A stretch of 64,000 nucleotides of DNA, taken from Levilactobacillus enshiensis. Lineage in GTDB: Bacteria; Bacillota; Bacilli; Lactobacillales; Lactobacillaceae. Within the stretch, counting starts at the first letter, position 1. Each line of letters starts with the position of its first letter. Positions 19,855 through 28,602 of the stretch are shown here, one piece after another. The DNA lies in the NCBI RefSeq assembly GCF_007115095.1, contig NZ_SULH01000006.1, positions 146,959-210,958 on the forward strand, in the 5' to 3' direction. Made by a program: the position numbers and the translations under genes. The notes below the pieces were generated by a model. It was not told the origin of the DNA. It worked only from the letters and a program-made list of their open reading frames with translations, and searched no databases.

Positions 19855-19870
19855 ATTAGCTTAGTTAACA

Positions 19871-20425
19871 TTAGTCTTCGTCGGCTTCGATCAAACCATA
19901 CCGACCGTCATTCCGGCGGTAGACGATGCTGATACCATTGGTTTCGGCATCTTCGTAGATAAAGAAGTCATGGCCTAACATGTCCATTTGCAGAACGGCC
20001 TCTTCATTATCCATTGGCTTTAATGAAACCCGCTTAGTCCGGACAACCTCTAATTCGCTACCTTCATTCGACTCTGGTTCCGCTGATTCAGGTGCGAAGT
20101 CGAGGTTCTTGTAACCTTTCTCCCGTGACTTACGGTTGACCTTAGTCTTGTACTTGCGAATTTGACGTTCCAGCTTGTCCGTAACTAAGTCAACACTTGC
20201 ATATAAGTCTGGAGAGGTTTCCTCTGCCCGTAATGTCAAGTATGGGAGTGGGATTGTTACTTCAACCTTCGACGTCTTGTTTTGGTAGACCTTCAGGTTG
20301 ATATGCGCAATTGCCTCAACTTTGTTGTCGAAATATTTCTCCAACTTGCTGATACGCTTTTCAACGTAATCCCGTATTGCGTCAGTAACTTCGATGTTTT
20401 CACCACGAATATTAAATGTGAGCAT
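19871..20425 (-). CDS. hpf: Long ribosome hibernation promoting factor
   Basis: A 184-residue protein in two parts: an N-terminal ribosome-binding domain (about 1-100, MLTFNIRGENIEVTDAIRDY) and a C-terminal dimerisation domain (about 125-180, VVRTKRVSLKPMDNEEAVLQ). The long form pairs two 70S ribosomes into inactive 100S dimers in stationary phase. Length matches the Gram-positive long HPF. It sits between comFC and secA as in Bacillus and has its own promoter with a 5' hairpin. Confidence 0.94.
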   Translation of the reverse strand: MLTFNIRGENIEVTDAIRDYVEKRISKLEKYFDNKVEAIAHINLKVYQNKTSKVEVTIPLPYLTLRAEETSPDLYASVDLVTDKLERQIRKYKTKVNRKSREKGYKNLDFAPESAEPESNEGSELEVVRTKRVSLKPMDNEEAVLQMDMLGHDFFIYEDAETNGISIVYRRNDGRYGLIEADED

Positions 20426-20467
20426 AAAACTTCTCTCCCTTCAACCAAGAAATTGCTTGGCTTGCTT

Positions 20468-20539
20468 AGCATTAGAAGGACCACTCTTCTAATATGCTTT
20501 GCTTACTAATATTATAATAGAAAGCCCTGTCATAAACAA
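20468..20539 (-). promoter_or_regulatory. hpf promoter with a 5' leader hairpin
   Basis: Minus-strand TTGTTT (20534-20539) and TATAAT (20511-20516) are separated by 17 bases. The expected transcript starts near 20505 and at once forms a hairpin, AGCATATTAGAAG with CTTCTAATGCT (20468-20498). The hairpin ends 42 bases before the hpf ATG and could stabilise the mRNA. Confidence 0.65.
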
Positions 20540-20565
20540 TTAATCTACGTGATTTTAAGTGGGCT

Positions 20566-21243
20566 TTAACGCGCTAAAGTCAGGCTAGTAACCGCTTTCG
20601 CACCTCCTAAATAAATTTGCGTTGCCGCATGGCGTAGCGTCCGTCCAGTCGTATAAACGTCATCGAGCAGTAAAATTTGCTTTCCCGCTAATACCCTTGC
20701 CGCATTGGGGGCCAAGGAAAAGGGTTGTTGCGTGAGCAGTCGTTGTTGCCGGGTCTTGGCCGACTGTGGCTGTTCCTTATGATCAGCCGTCACCAACAGC
20801 ACCTGCTGAAATGGCTGATTTCGTAACCATCCCGTCACTTGATTGAAGCCCCGTGCCTGCCAAGTTTCTTGATTGACTGGAATCGGCACTAACACGTCAT
20901 ACGTTTCTCGCATCAGCGCTTGCTGCAAGGGAGCCATCATCACCTGCCGCAGCGCATAATCCCCCTGAAATTTGTACTGTTGCATGTAGGCTTTCATCGC
21001 CTCGTTATAGGTATATACCGCGTGATTCTGTAAACGTTGGTCCCCCCACCGATCACAATCATGGCATACCGTCATCTTTGTTTGTTGGCGGCCACACTGT
21101 GGACAGTGAGTGGCCGAAATCCGGTCAAACTGTTGGATACATCGCTGACACACAACTGGCACGGGCAAGGGCTGCCAGCACCAGAATTGAGCCAACGTCA
21201 TTGGGGGCCGGAGCGGCTGGTGACAGAGCAAACACTTGCTCAT
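20566..21243 (-). CDS. comFC: ComF family protein, phosphoribosyltransferase-like
   Basis: A 225-residue protein with an N-terminal zinc ribbon (CLLCHQP, CQRC, CPQCGR, CHDC) and a phosphoribosyltransferase fold whose PRPP loop is ILLLDDVYTTGRT near 187-199. ComFC is needed for DNA uptake in competent Firmicutes, working with ComFA on the cytoplasmic side. Its ATG overlaps the comFA stop by four bases. Confidence 0.9.
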   Translation of the reverse strand: MSKCLLCHQPLRPPMTLAQFWCWQPLPVPVVCQRCIQQFDRISATHCPQCGRQQTKMTVCHDCDRWGDQRLQNHAVYTYNEAMKAYMQQYKFQGDYALRQVMMAPLQQALMRETYDVLVPIPVNQETWQARGFNQVTGWLRNQPFQQVLLVTADHKEQPQSAKTRQQRLLTQQPFSLAPNAARVLAGKQILLLDDVYTTGRTLRHAATQIYLGGAKAVTSLTLAR

Positions 21244-22556
21244 TGGCGCCGCCCCCCTAACCGTTTTCCCTGACGATTCAACTGGGCGATCATTCGCTGT
21301 GCCAGTCGCACGCGACGACTCTGGCTATGACAGTAGACTGTCACCTCCCCCGTGGGAAAATCTTGGTGCCGGCCCACACGTCCTGCGATTTGAACCAGCG
21401 CTGCTGTCGAAAAGACGGCATCATCCCCACCCAAGACGACAACGGCAATATCGGGAAAGGTCACACCACGTTCCAGAATCGTCGTTGTGATTAAAAAGGG
21501 AATCGTGCGGTCGCGCATCGCCTGGACCTTCGCCGCTCGCTCGCCGTCTGCGGCATGGACCGTAATCCCCCCCGTCACCCCCGCTCGCTGAAGCGCTTGG
21601 GCTACCGGCTTTAAGTCGAGCACGTGGGGCACGAATAACAAGAATCGTTGGCCCCGTTGCCGATAATCTTGGAGTTGCCTGATAAGTCTAGGTGCCAGCC
21701 GGCCCTTAGTTAGCCGTTCTCGCCACCGCCAAATCAAGCGAACTTCAATCTGTGGTAAAAGGACGCCATGATAGCGCAACGGCAAATAGGTCACTGCCAA
21801 CTTTTTTTGGCGGACCTGCCGTTGCAACTGCTCACCCGGCGTTGCGGTCAGATAAAGATGACTGCCCGTTGGCTTCTGTGCCGTTGCAATCGCCGTTTGT
21901 AGCAATGGACTCGTTGCGAGCGGAAAGGCATCGACCTCGTCCACAATGATCCAGTCAAAAGCCGATTGAAACCGTAGCAGCTGATGTGTCGTGCAGAGCG
22001 TCAACTGACGGTAGTGGTACGGCCGCGTTTGCTTGCCATGTAAGAGGGCTTGCGGCACGTGACAAAAGGCCTGTTGTAATCGTGGCGCCAGCTCCAAGCA
22101 AACGTCTACGCGAGGAGAGACCCAGGCGACCCGCCAATGCTGTGCCAGTGCCCAGGCGAGCGCCGGATACACGATTTCCGTTTTCCCCGCCCCGGTAACT
22201 GCCCAGAGTAACTGGTGCCGTTGTTGCCGCACCAAGTCCAAGATGCCGGTCGCCGCGGTTCCCTGCATCGGACTTAACTTGCCCAGCCAGGTCAGAATTG
22301 GGGCCGCTACTGGGGCAAACCGATTCGGTTCTGGAATAGTGTATAATTTATGGTGAGACGTTAACCGTCCAAGTTGTAAACACTGCCGACAATACCAGGC
22401 CTGATTAGGCAGGCAATCCGTCGGTAAAAGCCACTGCTGACACCGTTGACACCGTCGCCGCCGACCAATCGTTACGATTGCTGGCCGCACCCGACTGTTG
22501 GCCGGGCCATTTGTTAACGGCAATTGGCGTCCAAATAGATCCTGTTCATCACACAT
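21240..22556 (-). CDS. comFA: Late competence DNA translocase/helicase ComFA
   Basis: A 438-residue DEAD-like superfamily 2 ATPase thought to pull single-stranded DNA through the ComEC channel. An N-terminal zinc motif (CQRCQQWLLP and CRQC) precedes Walker A TGAGKTE near 121, Walker B DEVDAFP near 203, LTATPG near 236, and motif VI QIAGRVGR near 394. The presence of intact comFA-comFC suggests retained competence genes, though many lactobacilli that carry them have not been shown to be transformable. Confidence 0.93.
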   Translation of the reverse strand: MCDEQDLFGRQLPLTNGPANSRVRPAIVTIGRRRRCQRCQQWLLPTDCLPNQAWYCRQCLQLGRLTSHHKLYTIPEPNRFAPVAAPILTWLGKLSPMQGTAATGILDLVRQQRHQLLWAVTGAGKTEIVYPALAWALAQHWRVAWVSPRVDVCLELAPRLQQAFCHVPQALLHGKQTRPYHYRQLTLCTTHQLLRFQSAFDWIIVDEVDAFPLATSPLLQTAIATAQKPTGSHLYLTATPGEQLQRQVRQKKLAVTYLPLRYHGVLLPQIEVRLIWRWRERLTKGRLAPRLIRQLQDYRQRGQRFLLFVPHVLDLKPVAQALQRAGVTGGITVHAADGERAAKVQAMRDRTIPFLITTTILERGVTFPDIAVVVLGGDDAVFSTAALVQIAGRVGRHQDFPTGEVTVYCHSQSRRVRLAQRMIAQLNRQGKRLGGRRQ

Positions 22557-22625
22557 TTCACGTCCCCCCTATACAACTTAACTCCGTAAAAACTAACAAA
22601 AATTTTGTGGGAAAGGTGCTTTTTT

Positions 22626-23285
22626 ATGGAAACAGATTATCTTACCATTCAACAAGCCGGCCACCATGAGCTTGAAATCAAGAAGTCCCGTTTCATTGCC
22701 GACCTGGGTCGCGTCACGACCGAAGAAGAGGCTAAAGCGTTTATCGCTGCCATCACTGCTCGAGAACCCAAGGCCAACCATCACTGCTGGGCCTACGTTC
22801 TCGGCGAACACGATGAGATTCAACGGGAGAGCGACAACGGTGAACCTTCAGGAACGGCCGGTGTTCCCATCCTGACCGTCCTGCAACGTAACCAGCTCCA
22901 CAATACGATTGCTGTGGTTACACGGTACTTCGGCGGCATCAAATTAGGTGCCGGTGGCCTGATTCGTGCTTATAGTAACGCCACTTCGACGGGAATTGAG
23001 GCAGTCGGTGTGGTCAAACGGGTCCGGCAGCGGGCACTCGAACTGACTGTCGACTACGCTAACTATGATAAGCTCAGCCACTACCTGACGGAAAATGGCA
23101 TCAGTGTGCTCGACACCGCCTACACTACGGCCGTTGTCGTAACGATTGCCGTGGACCTCGATGCTGTGGCAACCACCCAACAAGCCATTGTCGATCTCTT
23201 AAGTAATCAGTTGACTGTAAAACCGGGTGACGTTGATTACCACGAGGTCCCCGTCGAGATTCATGCCAGTACGCGTGAAGACTAG
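22626..23285 (+). CDS. IMPACT/YigZ family protein
   Basis: A 219-residue protein; the ATG at 22626 is preferred because AAAGGTG precedes it by about eight bases, over an in-frame ATG seven codons earlier. The N-terminal UPF0029/IMPACT domain has EIKKSRFIADLGRV and the family signature SDNGEPSGTAGVPIL; the C-terminal part is an RNA-binding-like ferredoxin fold. Family members are linked to translation control, but the molecular role is unproven. Divergent from comFA. Confidence 0.85.
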   Translation: METDYLTIQQAGHHELEIKKSRFIADLGRVTTEEEAKAFIAAITAREPKANHHCWAYVLGEHDEIQRESDNGEPSGTAGVPILTVLQRNQLHNTIAVVTRYFGGIKLGAGGLIRAYSNATSTGIEAVGVVKRVRQRALELTVDYANYDKLSHYLTENGISVLDTAYTTAVVVTIAVDLDAVATTQQAIVDLLSNQLTVKPGDVDYHEVPVEIHASTRED

Positions 23286-23356
23286 AACCAGCTTAAATCA
23301 GCCACTAAAGCTCCCTTAGCTGCCTCAGTGTCCAAAACGTTTCACTAAATTTGTGC

Positions 23357-23391
23357 AAAAAAGTTCCGCGGCAGCCACCGCGGAACTTTTT
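23357..23391. terminator. Bidirectional terminator between the YigZ-type gene and tagO
   Basis: AAAAGTTCCGCGG/CCGCGGAACTTTT perfect stem with a six-base loop, with A and T runs on the two sides so it can serve both convergent genes. Confidence 0.9.
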
Positions 23392-23398
23392 AATCTAA

Positions 23399-24493
23399 TT
23401 AATCTGAATTTTTCGATGTTAATTTTTTAACGATGTGATTAATCCAATGCAATAGTGGCTGTCGGTCCGAGCCGACTAGTCCGATGGCCTCAACGAAGAG
23501 TTCGAGTCCAATCAGGATGGCAATGGTCAGTAAGACCGATCCCCAAATCGTCGACAACGGATACAGCAGTGAAATGAATGAGAAGATCAGCGCAATGCCG
23601 TAGATGACCAGCACCGTTTGGCGGTGAGTCAATCCCAGTTGCATTAACCGGTGATGCAAATGGTGCTTGTCAGCATGTGAAATCGGTTGTTTGTTTAAAA
23701 TTCGCCGAATCATGGCATAAACGGTATCCGTAATTGGCACCCCTAAGATGATCACGGGGATGATCACGGAAATAAACGTCACGTTCTTCAAACCGTATAG
23801 TGAGAAGCAGGCAATCATAAACCCAATGAATTGCGCACCCGTGTCCCCCAGATAGATTCGTGCCGGGAAGAAATTATACGGTAAGAACCCGACCATCGCA
23901 GCAACCAACGCAAAAATCATGATGGCGACCCAGGTGTTGGCGACATTTAAGAAGAACAACCCGGTAATCCCAGTCGTGGTCAACGCAATGATCGAGACCC
24001 CCGTCGCTAAGCCGTCCAACCCATCAATCAGGTTGATAGCATTAACGATGGCAACGATCCACAACAACGTGATCGGTAATGACAGCCAACCAAAATGCCA
24101 GACGCCGAAGAAGGGTAATGTCAGATAACGCATGCGGACGCCCGCCACGAAATAAACTTCCAGCGCTGCTAGCAATTGGCCTAAGACTTTTTGCTTGGGA
24201 CTTAATTCAAAAATATCATCGATCATCCCTTCAGCAATAATGATACATTCGCCCCCAAACAGTCCCCACAACTGTTGCGTTGGCATTTGATCTCTTAAAA
24301 GGAACATGGTTGAAAATGTAAAAGCAATGAAGATGGCTAGGCCACCAATAGTCGGCATGGGCACTTTATTGACCCGCCGCTGATTAGGTTTATCCACCGC
24401 ACCAATTTGAAACGCAAAGCGGCGCACAAACGGGGTTAGGACTGCGGAGATAATCATGGTAGCAAACAAGCTAACAATAATCTCAAATTTCAT
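23399..24493 (-). CDS. tagO: Undecaprenyl-phosphate GlcNAc-1-phosphate transferase
   Basis: A 364-residue enzyme with about eleven hydrophobic segments that loads GlcNAc-1-phosphate onto undecaprenyl phosphate, the first step for wall teichoic acid and other wall polymers. Family motifs are clear: a cytoplasmic KVPMPTIGGLAIF near 44-56, the catalytic INLIDGLDGLATG near 152-164, YLGDTGAQFIGF near 214-225, and the HADKHHLHHRLM loop near 274. It could equally prime another wall polysaccharide. Confidence 0.92.
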   Translation of the reverse strand: MKFEIIVSLFATMIISAVLTPFVRRFAFQIGAVDKPNQRRVNKVPMPTIGGLAIFIAFTFSTMFLLRDQMPTQQLWGLFGGECIIIAEGMIDDIFELSPKQKVLGQLLAALEVYFVAGVRMRYLTLPFFGVWHFGWLSLPITLLWIVAIVNAINLIDGLDGLATGVSIIALTTTGITGLFFLNVANTWVAIMIFALVAAMVGFLPYNFFPARIYLGDTGAQFIGFMIACFSLYGLKNVTFISVIIPVIILGVPITDTVYAMIRRILNKQPISHADKHHLHHRLMQLGLTHRQTVLVIYGIALIFSFISLLYPLSTIWGSVLLTIAILIGLELFVEAIGLVGSDRQPLLHWINHIVKKLTSKNSD

Positions 24494-24902
24494 TAAAGAG
24501 TCCTCTTTCTTTTCTATTGGTTCTTTTGCTAATTATACAAATCTCCTAATTCAAACACAACCGCGATTTATTTTTTGACTTAAATCTTAAGGGTTAGTTT
24601 GTTGACCTTTATAAGTTCACAAAGTCCAGCTGGTTAATATTGTGAATTAAATTCTATCGACAATCGTTTAAGCAACCGCTTTCATCGACATTTCAAATTA
24701 GTTTAGGTGCACAATCATACATGCAAATGCCCAAATAAAGGAGATTTAACTTGTGCAAATCAACTAAAAGCCATATAATTATATTGTGCTATTGAGAAGG
24801 GTTTCACATTTATTTTTGTACCTGCTATCTATCCCAATTCCTTGTGAAATTTTTCTAGTTGTTCGTTACTCAGCGCTTGTTTTTTGAAAGGAGATTTTTC
24901 TA
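24494..24902 (+). promoter_or_regulatory. Divergent control region of tagO and lrgA-like gene
   Basis: A strong plus-strand promoter, TTGTGC (24751-24756) with TATAAT (24774-24779) and 17 bases between, drives lrgA with a leader of about 115 bases. The leader contains a TTTCACA/TGTGAAA inverted repeat (about 24803-24849). A CRE-like site, AGCAACCGCTTTCA at 24671-24684, lies about 65 bases upstream of the -35 and matches the CcpA consensus imperfectly. I see no tagO promoter with confidence. Confidence 0.6.
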
Positions 24903-25343
24903 TTGGCTGCTAATGATAAGGTTAATAAAGCAGAAACAGCTAAGGAAGAACCAGCGTCACCAATCCTAATTCAAATGGGAATCTTCGCTGCGATTCTGTT
25001 TGTTTCAAGTTTGATTTCGCCGCTGTTTCCCGCTAGTTTTCCAGTACCAACACCCGTGATTGGTCTGGTTATTCTGTATGTCTTGCTAGCAACGCACATC
25101 GTCAAGCTACGAAATGTTGAGAAATTCGGTGACTTTATGATCAGTCTGATTGCCTTCCTGTTCGTTCCTTCTGGAATTCAACTGGCGGCAAGTTTGGATA
25201 TCTTAAAGGCCCAAGGGATTCAAATCGTTATCGTTGTGCTGATTGCAACGATTGTCTTACTGGTTGTCGTGGCCTACACAACTGCCGGCTTCATCTGGAT
25301 CCGAAAGAACGTCTTCCATCGAGACGTCAATGTCGACGACTAG
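24903..25343 (+). CDS. LrgA/CidA family holin-like membrane protein
   Basis: A 146-residue protein starting at TTG (24903), supported by GAAAGGAG nine bases upstream. Four hydrophobic segments (about 27-47, 51-72, 80-102, 112-136) follow a polar N-terminal tail. LrgA-type proteins work with an LrgB partner; in Staphylococcus they tune murein hydrolase activity and in Bacillus and Streptococcus relatives import pyruvate. No LytSR-type regulator is adjacent, which slightly favours a metabolic role. Confidence 0.82.
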   Translation: MAANDKVNKAETAKEEPASPILIQMGIFAAILFVSSLISPLFPASFPVPTPVIGLVILYVLLATHIVKLRNVEKFGDFMISLIAFLFVPSGIQLAASLDILKAQGIQIVIVVLIATIVLLVVVAYTTAGFIWIRKNVFHRDVNVDD

Positions 25344-25388
25344 ATTCGCGCAAGTGCGCGCTACTTTCACAGAAAAGGATGAAAACTT

Positions 25389-26195
25389 ATGATTATTCTA
25401 ACTGGAACCGCCCATATGGCAGTTTGGGGCAAGTGGCTCGGTGATGCTTTAGGCACCAACGCCGCTGGGGCCTCTGCCGGTAACGCTTTGTTTGGTATTT
25501 TCCTTTCACTCATGGTTTACCTGATTGGCCAATGGTTGTTCAAGATTGGCAAGGGCTTCTTCTTATTTCAGCCCCTCTTCGTCGGGATGGTCTTGGGGAT
25601 CTTTATCCTCTACCTCATGGCCAAGGCCTTCGGAACGGACACTGCGACCTTCTACAAGTCAGCTTACCTGCCCGGAGGAAACATTATCTTCTGGTTCTTA
25701 AACCCAGCAACGATTGCGTTTGCTATTCCACTGTATCGTCGGAACGACGTGGTTAAAAAGTTCTGGCTGGAAATCTTGTTATCACTGATCGTTGGGTTAT
25801 TCGTTTCCCTCTTCGTAATCTACTTTGCAGCTAAGCTGATTGGTTTGGACAAAATCGGTATCGCCTCAATGCTGCCACAAGCCGCCACGACCGCGATCGC
25901 CATGCCAATCGCCACAGCTATTGGTGGGAACTCTGCCGTGACTGCGATGGCCTGCATCCTGAACGCCGTCATTATCTACGCGTTAGGTGACTGGCTGGTT
26001 AAGTTCTTCCGGATCAACAACGATCCTGTTGGTGCTGGACTTGGTTTAGGAACTGCCGGCCACACAGTTGGTTCTGCTAAGGCCGTTCAACTTGGTTCCA
26101 TTCAAGGATCCATGGCCTCCATCGCCGTCGTCGTCATCTCCATTGTCGTCGACATCGTAGTTCCTTCATTCGCGAAATTAATGGGACTCATGTAA
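25389..26195 (+). CDS. LrgB family membrane protein
   Basis: A 268-residue polytopic protein 45 bases after the LrgA-like gene. The LrgB core is recognisable in the second half: PQAATTAIAMPIATAIGG near 168-185 and LGLGTAGHTVGSAKA near 221-235. It is about 35 residues longer than common LrgB proteins because of an extended N-terminus. Likely forms a channel or transporter with the preceding gene product; candidate substrates are inferred, with pyruvate the best known. Confidence 0.85.
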   Translation: MIILTGTAHMAVWGKWLGDALGTNAAGASAGNALFGIFLSLMVYLIGQWLFKIGKGFFLFQPLFVGMVLGIFILYLMAKAFGTDTATFYKSAYLPGGNIIFWFLNPATIAFAIPLYRRNDVVKKFWLEILLSLIVGLFVSLFVIYFAAKLIGLDKIGIASMLPQAATTAIAMPIATAIGGNSAVTAMACILNAVIIYALGDWLVKFFRINNDPVGAGLGLGTAGHTVGSAKAVQLGSIQGSMASIAVVVISIVVDIVVPSFAKLMGLM

Positions 26196-26289
26196 GTTAA
26201 CTACTGGCCTTTGCATTTTGCGGCTCGACCAGCCGCGAACATAGCGTCAAGTCACTTACGGGCTTCACCACATAGTTGCGTTTTCTACG

Positions 26290-26320
26290 GACCGCATCCA
26301 CTTTGGATGCGGTCTGTTTT
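26290..26320 (+). terminator. Terminator after the lrgAB-like operon
   Basis: GACCGCATCC/GGATGCGGTC perfect stem with a five-base loop followed by TGTTTTGTT. Confidence 0.85.
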
Positions 26321-26370
26321 GTTGTGCAGATCAACCTCAGCGGTGCCACCGTGGGTCTCCCTTTCAATTT

Positions 26371-26404
26371 AAAAAAAGCCCCCTCGTCAATCGACAAGGA
26401 GGCT
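26371..26404 (-). terminator. Terminator after the KimA-like gene
   Basis: AGCCTCCTTGTC/GACGAGGGGGCT stem with a short loop, followed by seven T on the minus strand, eight bases from the stop codon. Confidence 0.85.
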
Positions 26405-26411
26405 AATGACA

Positions 26412-28247
26412 CTACTCTTTCAAATGATAATTATAAGTGGAAACGATGATGTTTTCTCGTGAGTTCAGGATGGTCCGTAACCGTAACGCCGTTTGGTTAT
26501 GCAAGACATTTTGCCAAGGGTGCCGTGGTACGAACTGCGGTACCAAGACCGTTGTCGTAAAGTTTCGTTCAGCCGCCCGCTTCGCAATCACATCACAGAA
26601 ACGTAAAGTTGGCGTGGCGATTGACCGGTAAGACGAGTGAATATCCACGAACCGAATGTCCGGGAATTCCTCTTTGAACTCCTGCGCCGTCTTGTGTTCC
26701 TTCTCCGGGTTCTCATCGAAGGAAACGTGCATTGCAATCACGTAGTCCCCAATGGACCGCGCGTAGTTAATGGCCCCAGACGTCACACGGGTGATATTGC
26801 TGACCAGCACGATTACGGTCGCCCCATCATACTCATGGATGTCCGCGCGTTCCTTTTCCGCGACCCGTAGCTGCTTAGCTACGTTATGGTAGTGACCATT
26901 AATCCGGTAAAACAGCAACAGAATCAATGGCATGATAATCAGGTATGGCCAAACGTTACTCAACCGGCTGACCAGTAAGATAATGACCAAGCCCAGTGAA
27001 ATCAGGGTCCCCAATAAGTTAATCAGGGATTTCCCAATCCACCAGCCCTCACGTGTTCTGAACCAGTGAATGATCATTCCGGACTGTGACAGGACGAATG
27101 GGACGAAAACCCCGATGGCATAAAGTGGAATCAATCGGGTTGTTTGTCCATGGAAGATGATGATCAACACGATTGCGCCAACCGCTAACGAGATAATCCC
27201 GTTGGAATACCCTAACCGGTCCCCCCGATCAAGGTAAGCGTGAGGTAAGAATTTATCCTTAGCCAAGTTGTACGCCAAGATTGGAAAGGCCGAAAACCCA
27301 GTGTTTGCCGCCACCGCTAAAATCATCGCCGTCGACAGTTGGAAAATGTAATACAGCACACCGTGACCAAACACGCTCGTTCCGATTTGAGATAACACAG
27401 TTTGACTGCTCTGTGGCCGAATCCCCATGTAGTAGCTCAGAAACGTAATCCCAGCGAAGAAGAAGGCCAGGATTCCGGCCATAATGGCCAGCGTTGCTGC
27501 CGCATTATGCCGCTTCGGTTCCTTGAAGTTTGGCACTGCATTACTGATGGCTTCGACCCCAGTCAATGAAGACGACCCGGACGAGAACGCCCGGAAGAAC
27601 AGTAACAGCGTCATTCCTTGTACGGAACCGCCAACGGGTGCCGCGGCGTGGTACGTAATCTGGCCGCTCATAATGTTATAAAGACCGACACCGATCATTA
27701 CAAAGACCATGCCAATGAACAGGTAGACTGGCACCGTTAGAAATGATGCTGACTCCTTCATCCCCCGCAAGTTCAAGAGCATGATCCCGATAACGATTAA
27801 CACCGATATCAAAACTGAATAGGGATACAACGCCGGAATTGCCGACGTAATTGCTTCAGTCCCAGATGTCGTTGATACCGCCACGGTCAGCATGTAATCA
27901 ACCAGTAAAGATCCCCCAGCGACTAATCCAGCCGACTGGTTCCAGTTGGTGCTGGCCACCACGTAGGCACCACCACCGGAGGGATAGGCGTGAATGATCT
28001 GCTGGTAAGAAAGCGTGATCGCAAATAACAGAACTAAGACCAGAGCAGCGACGTACAATTGATACATTAAGGCCGCTGCGGATAAGGTGATTAAAACTGT
28101 GGTAATTTGCTCAGTACCATAAGCCACGGAAGATAGCGCATCAGATGACAGCAAAGCCAATGCTTTAAACTTCGTTATCGCTTGACCGCCCTCGTCCATG
28201 GTCTTGAGGGGTTTCCCAATTAAAACCCGCTTTAAATAATGCCACAT
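26412..28247 (-). CDS. kimA: KimA-type potassium transporter (APC superfamily)
   Basis: A 611-residue protein with about twelve membrane segments up to residue 450 and a cytoplasmic C-terminal domain of about 150 residues with a universal-stress-protein-like pattern (GATVIVLVSNITRVTSGAI). The N-terminus ALLSSDALSSVAYGTEQI and the SGGGAYVVA motif match Bacillus KimA (YdaO), a high-affinity K+ importer inhibited by c-di-AMP through its C-terminal domain. Amino acid transport cannot be excluded for the family. Preceded by a structured leader. The window also encodes a c-di-AMP receptor (yaaQ/darA). Confidence 0.82.
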   Translation of the reverse strand: MWHYLKRVLIGKPLKTMDEGGQAITKFKALALLSSDALSSVAYGTEQITTVLITLSAAALMYQLYVAALVLVLLFAITLSYQQIIHAYPSGGGAYVVASTNWNQSAGLVAGGSLLVDYMLTVAVSTTSGTEAITSAIPALYPYSVLISVLIVIGIMLLNLRGMKESASFLTVPVYLFIGMVFVMIGVGLYNIMSGQITYHAAAPVGGSVQGMTLLLFFRAFSSGSSSLTGVEAISNAVPNFKEPKRHNAAATLAIMAGILAFFFAGITFLSYYMGIRPQSSQTVLSQIGTSVFGHGVLYYIFQLSTAMILAVAANTGFSAFPILAYNLAKDKFLPHAYLDRGDRLGYSNGIISLAVGAIVLIIIFHGQTTRLIPLYAIGVFVPFVLSQSGMIIHWFRTREGWWIGKSLINLLGTLISLGLVIILLVSRLSNVWPYLIIMPLILLLFYRINGHYHNVAKQLRVAEKERADIHEYDGATVIVLVSNITRVTSGAINYARSIGDYVIAMHVSFDENPEKEHKTAQEFKEEFPDIRFVDIHSSYRSIATPTLRFCDVIAKRAAERNFTTTVLVPQFVPRHPWQNVLHNQTALRLRTILNSRENIIVSTYNYHLKE

Positions 28248-28280
28248 GACTAGTTACTCCTTATCTCCATAAATAATGAA

Positions 28281-28300
28281 GACGGGCCGAGGCCCGCCGT
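28281..28300 (-). promoter_or_regulatory. GC hairpin close to the KimA start
   Basis: CGGGC-CTCG-GCCCG hairpin on the minus strand about 35 bases before the kimA ATG, followed by TCTTCATTATTT. Too T-poor for a confident terminator; it may tune translation or act as a weak attenuator. Confidence 0.4.
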
Positions 28301-28381
28301 AATAGTTGCTTGATTTAATTCAAGTTTAAGTGCAGACGTAATTCTACTACAACTAGTTAAACATTACCACAATTACAGCAG

Positions 28382-28565
28382 TTAGCAACCGCGAAATAGT
28401 AAACGCCGAACTTCCCCATTATCCGGCAAAGGTTGGGCTAAATAAAGCCTTGATTTTCAAATTATTCTGTTGCTACCCTCCCATGCCTACATGGCTTGCA
28501 CTTTCTTAACCACAGCCTGTTCGGTGTCTACCCAATTTCCCCAGGGTCAGCTAAAATTAGTCATA
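28382..28565 (-). ncRNA. Candidate rod-shaped structured RNA upstream of kimA (6S-like or leader)
   Basis: Complementary segments nest from the outside in: TTAGCTGACC with GGTTGCTAA (28545-28554 and 28382-28390, one bulge); GGTAGACACCGAAC with GTTCGGCGTTTACT (28519-28532 and 28398-28411, one mismatch, G-T pairs); then GGCTGTGGTT with AACCTTTGCC; and a terminal CCATG-TAGG-CATGG hairpin. The large asymmetric internal loops and length near 175-185 bases recall 6S RNA and the Lacto-usp motif reported upstream of usp genes. It may instead be the 5' leader of kimA. It does not match the ydaO c-di-AMP riboswitch core as I know it. Confidence 0.5.
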
Positions 28566-28571
28566 ACGTTA

Positions 28572-28602
28572 AGTATAGCTGCCTGACTCAATTTGTTTTC
28601 AA
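28572..28602 (-). promoter_or_regulatory. Promoter of the rod RNA/kimA leader
   Basis: Minus-strand TTGAAA (28597-28602) and TATACT (28572-28577) with a 19-base spacer. Transcription would begin about ten bases before the first paired base of the rod structure, which supports the minus strand as the transcribed one. Confidence 0.55.

Noticed and set aside
19702..19932. 76-codon plus-strand frame upstream of hpf
   Set aside because: Overlaps the 3' end of hpf and its terminator, has no ribosome site and no protein-like composition.
28248..28565. ydaO-type c-di-AMP riboswitch upstream of kimA
   Set aside because: The conserved core blocks of that riboswitch as I know them were not found on either strand; the observed helices are rod-like instead.
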